This document shows, one piece after another, positions 58,365 to 64,000 of a stretch of 64,000 nt of DNA. The translations under genes were made by a program, and so were the position numbers. Source of the stretch: Argentina anserina (Eukaryota > Streptophyta > Magnoliopsida > Rosales > Rosaceae); assembly GCF_933775445.1 (NCBI RefSeq), contig NC_065878.1, forward strand, positions 20,286,395 through 20,350,394. Reading direction: 5' to 3'. The notes under the pieces are model-generated. The model did not search any database. It saw only the letters and a list, made by a program, of their open reading frames with translations, and was not told where the DNA came from. Position 1 is the first letter of the stretch, and every line of letters begins with the position of its first letter.

Positions 58365-61010
58365 ATGAAGTCACCTCAGCTCTCTTCTTCCTCCACCCTC
58401 TACGTTTTGCGTAAAGCTCGCCTCTCTCCCTACCTCTTCACCCTCCTCGCATTCGTTCTCTTCGTCGCCGTCCTCTATGGGGAGGACCTCATGTGCATTT
58501 TCGGCCAGCAGTTCGAACCCGCCGCTGCCGCCGCCGACCAACTCGTCGTCAAACCTGGTGAGTCAGCTGACAGAAACAAAATAAATAATTCCGACCAAGA
58601 AACAGCTGTTTCAGTTGGTTTAACTGACTTGGGTTGTCTTTGTTTTTGGGGCTAGGGAAGATCAAGATGAAGAAGCTGCCGTTCTCCATCGGTAAGAGTG
58701 ACCCGGAGTGCGACATATTCACCGGAAGATGGGTCCGGGACGAGTCGAACCGGCCGCTCTACGAGGAATCAGAGTGTCCTTACATCCAGCCACAGTTGAC
58801 TTGCCAAGAACACGGCCGCCCGGATACGGACTACCAGAAATGGCGGTGGCAGCCGGACGGCTGTGATCTTCCCAGGTTAGTAACTAAAACGTTTTCTAGA
58901 TCTCAACTCAGACAAACCCGTTTGCTCTCGTTTAAGAAAGCTGGAGTCTTTTGAACCAAAGTCTTGGACTTCAGTTGTTTCATCCCACCGACAAAACCAA
59001 AGACCGGAGATTTGTTGGGGTTCCAATGTCAGTGTCTTCCTTGGTGTATATAGGACGACAGCGGTTTTTGCTGCCTTTGTCGGTTTTGGCAATCTGAACC
59101 GGCTGTCGCGGCTGGGGAGGCCCGCCGGCCGGCAAGTCGTGGGTAGAGGGACACGTGGCCTTCCCTTCTGCACGATCTGTCCTGCTAGTTAGTCAAATGT
59201 GTGAGCTGCATTTATATTCTGGAGAATTAATCGTGGACCTTCGTTACATATGTGTCCTTGTGACAAATTATGAAAGGGGCCCTTCAAATATTTGTTTTTA
59301 TGTTCTGTGCCCATAATAGTGTAATACTACATCTGCATTTTGGCATTAGTGAGTTTGATATAGCATATAGGGTCCTTGACTTACATGGTGTACATAGTTA
59401 ATATACGAATAAGATACTAATATAATTTGGATATGTTGATGTGAAGATGTGAATTAGGAGAGCGTATATTGTGAAACATCTGCATGTAGATGTGTGTGAT
59501 ATGTTCTGATTACAAGTTTCGTAATTTTTTGTTCCTATTTTTGGATGGTTTATGAATGACAAATGGGAGTATTAAGGGAAGAATATGTATTTAGTTGTAT
59601 ACTACAAGTGTTGTGTGCAGTTTTACTGTCTAGGATGTTGGATTGTTGAGTTTAAAACTTTGAATAACTGTTTCATATGCTAAATGTCTGTACCAAATTT
59701 TACAGCTTTAATGCCACTCTAATGCTGGAGACTCTACGAGGGAAGAGGATGATGTTTGTGGGAGATTCTCTGAACAGGGGTCAGTATGTTTCCATGATTT
59801 GTCTTCTCCACTCCCTTATTCCCGATGGTGCTAAATCCATGGAAACCTTTGACTCAGATCAACGAACTGTTTTCACAGCCAAGGTGACATTTCAATTGAA
59901 TTTTATTTCACGTCTTATGAACTGTTGGTAATATTTACATTCAAATCTTAGTTGATTGGTTGTATATCACAAATTTTAGGATTACAATGCTACAATTGAG
60001 TTCTACTGGGCGCCATTTCTTCTTGAGTCGAACTCAGATAATGCTGTCAACCATAGGATATCTGATAGGCTTGTCAGGAAAGGGTCCATGAATTATCACG
60101 GGAAACACTGGAAGGGGGTTGATGTGTTGGTGCTCAATACCTATCTGTGGTGGATGACCGGCTTGAAATTTAAGATCTTGTATATTCTTTACTCCTTCCT
60201 ATCCAATTATTGAAAGACAATAATAGTAACAAACTAACAATAATGGAACTTGTCAACTATCTCTTCCTAGTTCCTGCATTAGTAATCAACAAATGTCTAA
60301 TAGCTTGAGCTTTTCCAGGCAAGGATCTTTCGAAGATGAGGTGAAAGATATTGTGGAGGTACCAACAACAGAGGCTTATCGTATGGCAATGAAAAGTATG
60401 CTAAGATGGGTGCGGAGGAACATGGACCGCAACAAGACAAGGGTCTTCTTCACTAGCATGTCACCTTCTCATGGAAAGTGAGTCAAATTACCATGAATCT
60501 TTACCCTCTATATATATTCTCATTATTGCAAGTGCATACATATAATTTGCCAGATTTTTGGTCATCACCTCATAAATTTGATATAAAGTAAATTTTCTAA
60601 GATATGGGAGTTGTAGTGGAAATTTGTACAAATTCGTGTGGAGGCTCTAATATATGAAGTGGTTTGACAGGAGTATTGACTGGGGAGGTGAACCAAATGG
60701 CAACTGTTACAATCAAACTAGTTTGATTGAAGATAAGAACTATTGGGGTTCAGATTCCAGGAAAAATATAATGGAGGTAATAACAGAAGAATTCAGGAAG
60801 ACCAAGGTGCCCATTTCATTTCTCAACATCACCCAGCTCTCAAGTTATCGCAGAGATGCACACACGTCAATCTACAAGAAGCAGTGGAATCCATTGACTC
60901 CCGAGCAATTAGCAAACCCCGTTAGCTATGCAGATTGTGTTCATTGGTGTTTGCCTGGTCTGCAGGATACTTGGAATGAGCTTCTGTTTGCCAAAATGTT
61001 TTATCCTTGA
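58365..61010 (+). CDS. TBL33: TRICHOME BIREFRINGENCE-LIKE polysaccharide O-acetyltransferase, TBL33 type
   Basis: Six exons: 58365-58557, 58656-58875, 59706-59883, 59980-60179, 60319-60477, 60671-61010. All introns are GT-AG and the phases join to 1,290 nt, 429 residues. A short cytoplasmic tail (residues 1-20) precedes a membrane anchor ([17 protein letters not shown]), giving a type II Golgi protein. The TBL domain starts [18 protein letters not shown], has [14 protein letters not shown], the catalytic GDS block [25 protein letters not shown], and ends with the DXXH block [20 protein letters not shown]. Relatives (ESK1/TBL29, TBL3, TBL31-35) O-acetylate xylan in the secondary wall. The residue before FNAT is Ser because exon 3 starts with C; most relatives have Arg (LPRFNA). 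Choice between TBL33 and close paralogues rests on the N-terminus and gene neighbourhood. Confidence 0.92.
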
Positions 61011-62858
61011 TCCTTGTAAAGAAAAGAAAGGAGAAAAAAAGAAAAGAAAAAGGAAGCATTGCAATTGCATGGTTAAAATTAACCATAATATGTGATTGGG
61101 AAGAGCGAGAGAGGCTGTGTAAATTTGATAGTGACTTTCATGGGGAAAAAAGCTGGGGATTGGCTATAGGTGAAAATTGATTGATATATTTTGAAGATCG
61201 TATATGAAATGAAATTTTTTGCTAAATGAAGACCTTTGATGATCTTTTGTGTTTCTTATGAAGTTTGGTTCTGTTTGACATGAACACAATTCTGTTGTAT
61301 TTTTCAACATCTATGAAAGGTTTCGGTTGGTTGTCCTCTCCACTCCAATTGCATCCTTATAATCAAATCTCAAGTTCACCTGAAAACAATTATTCAGTTA
61401 CAAAATCTTAAATCTCAATACAAGAGAAGACGGCATCTTCCCGGAGCCACCACCAGTCCACCACTATTCTCTTCTGTTTCTTCTCTTTCCCAAAACGAAG
61501 CGATGACATCATTTCCTTGCAGTAGAACTCGCATATCTGAGTCCAAAGTTTCCGTGAGGCAAAGTGAAAGTCACATGAAATTGAAATTGAAATTTGAAGT
61601 GTACAAATTGTTGGAGATTTCAACTGAGCGTATCACCACAGGCAAAACTATCACTAATATTGCTAAATCTTGTCCTTTTTAGTTGAAATCACATGTCCAT
61701 CGCTGTTCAGAATCTCAAATCAGAAACCCAAGTATTGAACTTGCTTGCAAGCCAAGATAGAAAAGCGAAAAGGGTCTGAGTTTACCTGGGAAATGAGAGC
61801 ACGTACGGGGGGGAATGCCTCTTATTTATAAACCGGTGAAACCAGAGTGGTTGATGCCATGAACTGAAAGAAGAAACCATGTGTTTGGGATAGCTATTGC
61901 CAAAGTAAGATAAATAAGAGCAAGACACAAGTGAGGGATTGTAATCTTGAGTTTCTGTCGCCTAAAACAACCTTGTCTGACAAGACCAATTCATCTACAT
62001 TGGCCCTCACGGAGAAGTTCATCACGAGGAATACGAGCAAGAGAGAGACGCCTAGTTACCGCCTATCCCGCCTAGACGTACAAATTATTTCTGCCCAACC
62101 CGCCTAGCCTTTTCTCTTGCAAAATAGTGACTATCATATCTTAGCCATATTTTAACTTGATAATGATGAGTATTTTAGATAACAAGAACTCAATTGAATT
62201 GAAATGCTTGAATACAATTAATGCTTTTCGCATAAGGTATTCGATTTACGGATCAATCAATAAACAATGGAAAGATGTTGAAAGATTGGTTTTTCAGCAC
62301 ATATGGAATCATGGATCATTGCTTAGAAAAAAAAAAGAGCAGTTATATATACATCGCATGAAGACAAGGGTCCATATTTTTCCCTAACATGTCAACTTCA
62401 ATTCTAAGTGAAAAACAAGTAACTAAGATTCTTTAACTCCTCTATATATAGAAATGTGTGGGAGAAAAGCCTTAATGTTGATAGTGAGTCAAAATCACCA
62501 AAAAATCGTAACCCAGATGCAGGTTGAGCTGGACTCCAACTTATATGAGGTGACTTCCTAGCTCAATATGGGGTCCTGATACCACTTAGTCGGAAAGAAA
62601 GTAATTCTCTACAACTAATTAGCACATGTGTCATACAACCCGCACTGTATATTATTGCATATTGTTTTGTTATTTCTTCAGCCCAAGTTTATGTAGAGCT
62701 ATACCACATTACGTACCACCGTACCCAATGAAGATTTCTCGATGCTGCCTCTTTAAAGCTTTTAAGTGAATTTGAATGTGCGATTACATCGCACAACGAA
62801 ATTGATTATAACATTTGAACTTGAATTTTATCTGCTAGCTAATGTTCGAGGTTTATGG
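61011..62858. other. Intergenic region, no gene seen
   Basis: Follows the TBL 3' UTR, which probably ends near 61280. The minus-strand ORF 61408-61623 and a TATAAATAAG on the minus strand near 61827 could mark a small transcript, but no product is recognised. Confidence 0.35.
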
Positions 62859-63100
62859 CAGGAGTGTAGATTGCGGACGTGAACCAGGAGGCAACTGTGC
62901 GTTACAATGAAACAAGTTTGATTGAAGATCCAAACAATTTGGATTTCAGATTCTCCGATCCTAAATGTAAAGAGTTAATAATTAATAGAAGAATTATTCA
63001 GCAAATGAAAGGTGCCTATCACACAGTCGAGAACTAGCTAACCCAACTAGCTGGCCGCCTGGCCCTGCAGACTGCTCATGACTTGACCTTTCAAGATTAA
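62859..63100 (+). pseudogene. Relic of a TBL last exon (tandem duplicate)
   Basis: Blocks of the TBL33-type exon 6 recur in order: CAGGAGTGTAGATTG, GTGAACCAGGAGGCAACTGT, ACAATGAAACAAGTTTGATT, GAAGAT, a TTGGATTTCAGATTC stretch, AAGAATTATTCAG, AAGGTGCC and, near the end, GCAGACTG at the place of the DXXH region. Indels and stops destroy the frame. It is the remnant of a tandem copy of 58365-61010. Confidence 0.75.
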
Positions 63101-64000
63101 AGTGCTTCTGTTTGCATGACTTCTACTTAAAAATGGTATATACGTAGCTAGGATTGAGAAATTCTATTTTTATTGTTCAAATATATCAGATTTGAAGATA
63201 ATTGATTGATCTGGTAGTGACATATATATAATAATGGCAAAGATGCATGTACACTACTATCCATATTATAATCAAATTTCATTCAAAACTAAATCTTTTC
63301 TAGGGTTCCTTCCTTGCCGATTATGATCTATATATGTCCACTTGCAATAGTTGTTGCACCCCTTCACAAAAGATATAGATTTTTTTTTTTTGGAATTGCA
63401 CTCGATGATCAATTTCATTAATAATAGCTCATGCTAGGATGATAGCTGATTCATAAACCGCAATGCATCATCACCACTTAAAGAACTTTACCTCACAATT
63501 GAGCCTACACAGCTTGAGTTTCTCATGAAAAAAGAAAAGAAAAAAACTCGAAAAACTATTGTAAACACAATAATTAGTGTAGAGCTTCATTGATTCTTGG
63601 CGTTGAATTAGGCATTTTCCAACCCATGGGGTATGGTGCTGGTGTGCCACAAAAAAATGTTAGCGGGCTAAAAAATTTACCACACAATTTACCTTGGATT
63701 CTCTTTCACTTCAACTCCTCTATGAGATTGAGCAAAACCCACAAATATGACAGTGACGTCATCAGAGAGCCATGCTTACCATCTTAACGTTGGAAGGCGA
63801 CCAAATAACTGAGAAAGGAGCAGAGCTCCGTCGTACTGAGAATGAGAGCTCCACTCCCAGTCGGTCTCCCTTTTTTTCCTTCTCAATCATTATCACGCTA
63901 ACATTCTGATATAATTTCAATCAATGGTTACGATCAAGTGGTGGAGGAATCGTGCGACCTTGATTATACTATCTAATTTTATTTTACTTTTATTTTTGTA
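63101..64000. other. Right-end intergenic region, no gene seen
   Basis: AT-rich. ORF 63590-63787 has no recognised similarity. No repeats with readable boundaries. Confidence 0.4.

Overview
This window is nuclear plant DNA. The genes have short exons with GT-AG introns, and there are plant-only families: PNGase A, LBD, TBL, a QUASIMODO-type methyltransferase and plastid ferritin. There are nuclear tRNA genes, a fragment of the plastid ccsA gene, and many plant transposons with readable target-site duplications (TSDs). Gene content and order suggest a eudicot. Rosaceae is my best guess from the style of the repeats and genes, but it is not proven.

Layout. 1-5 kb: first exon of an MRH1/MDIS-type LRR receptor kinase leaving the window on the left, a decayed tRNA, a plastid ccsA fragment, a broken glutaredoxin-like gene and a 1,030-bp solo LTR. 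6.1-10.8 kb: a complete Ty1/copia retrotransposon with disabled coding regions. 11.1-12.5 kb: a second glutaredoxin-like pseudogene split by a TRIM-like element that itself carries a solo LTR. 13.4-21.7 kb: the densest stretch, with an MSP-ankyrin (VAPYRIN-like) gene, tRNA-Ala(TGC), a Lys-rich hypothetical ORF, PNGase A and an 8-exon PMT23-type methyltransferase. 22-28.5 kb: microsatellite, tRNA-Ser(CGA), a MINPP/phytase-type pseudogene with a duplicated 3' flank, and an RPS4 pseudogene. 29-31.2 kb: an 8-exon plastid ferritin gene with an IDRS-like element upstream. 31.8-32.8 kb: a long foldback Mutator-like element. 36.5-37.2 kb: an LBD12-type gene. 38.7-39.5 kb: two adjacent inverted-repeat elements. 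41.7-49.2 kb: adjacent degraded ENGase (GH85) and RH18 DEAD-box helicase genes, the helicase split by a hAT element. 49.7-54.6 kb: a second foldback Mutator-like element and a 2.96-kb solo LTR. 56.4 kb: another hAT element. 58.4-61.0 kb: a 6-exon TBL33-type gene, followed by a relic of its last exon.

The genes do not form one pathway, but the order is informative. From memory of Arabidopsis, MRH1-like kinase, PMT23, FER4 and TBL33 lie together on chromosome 2 (At2g40270-At2g40320), and RH18, ENGase85A and PNGase A lie together on chromosome 5 (At5g05450-At5g05480). Here both sets are interleaved, as expected of an unfractionated ancestral segment. Two N-glycan-releasing enzymes (PNGase A and ENGase) sit in this block, but only PNGase A looks functional. 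I did not find a convincing new biological system. The best leads are the merged synteny block, the decay of the ENGase-RH18 pair, the foldback elements and the TSD-verified nested insertions.
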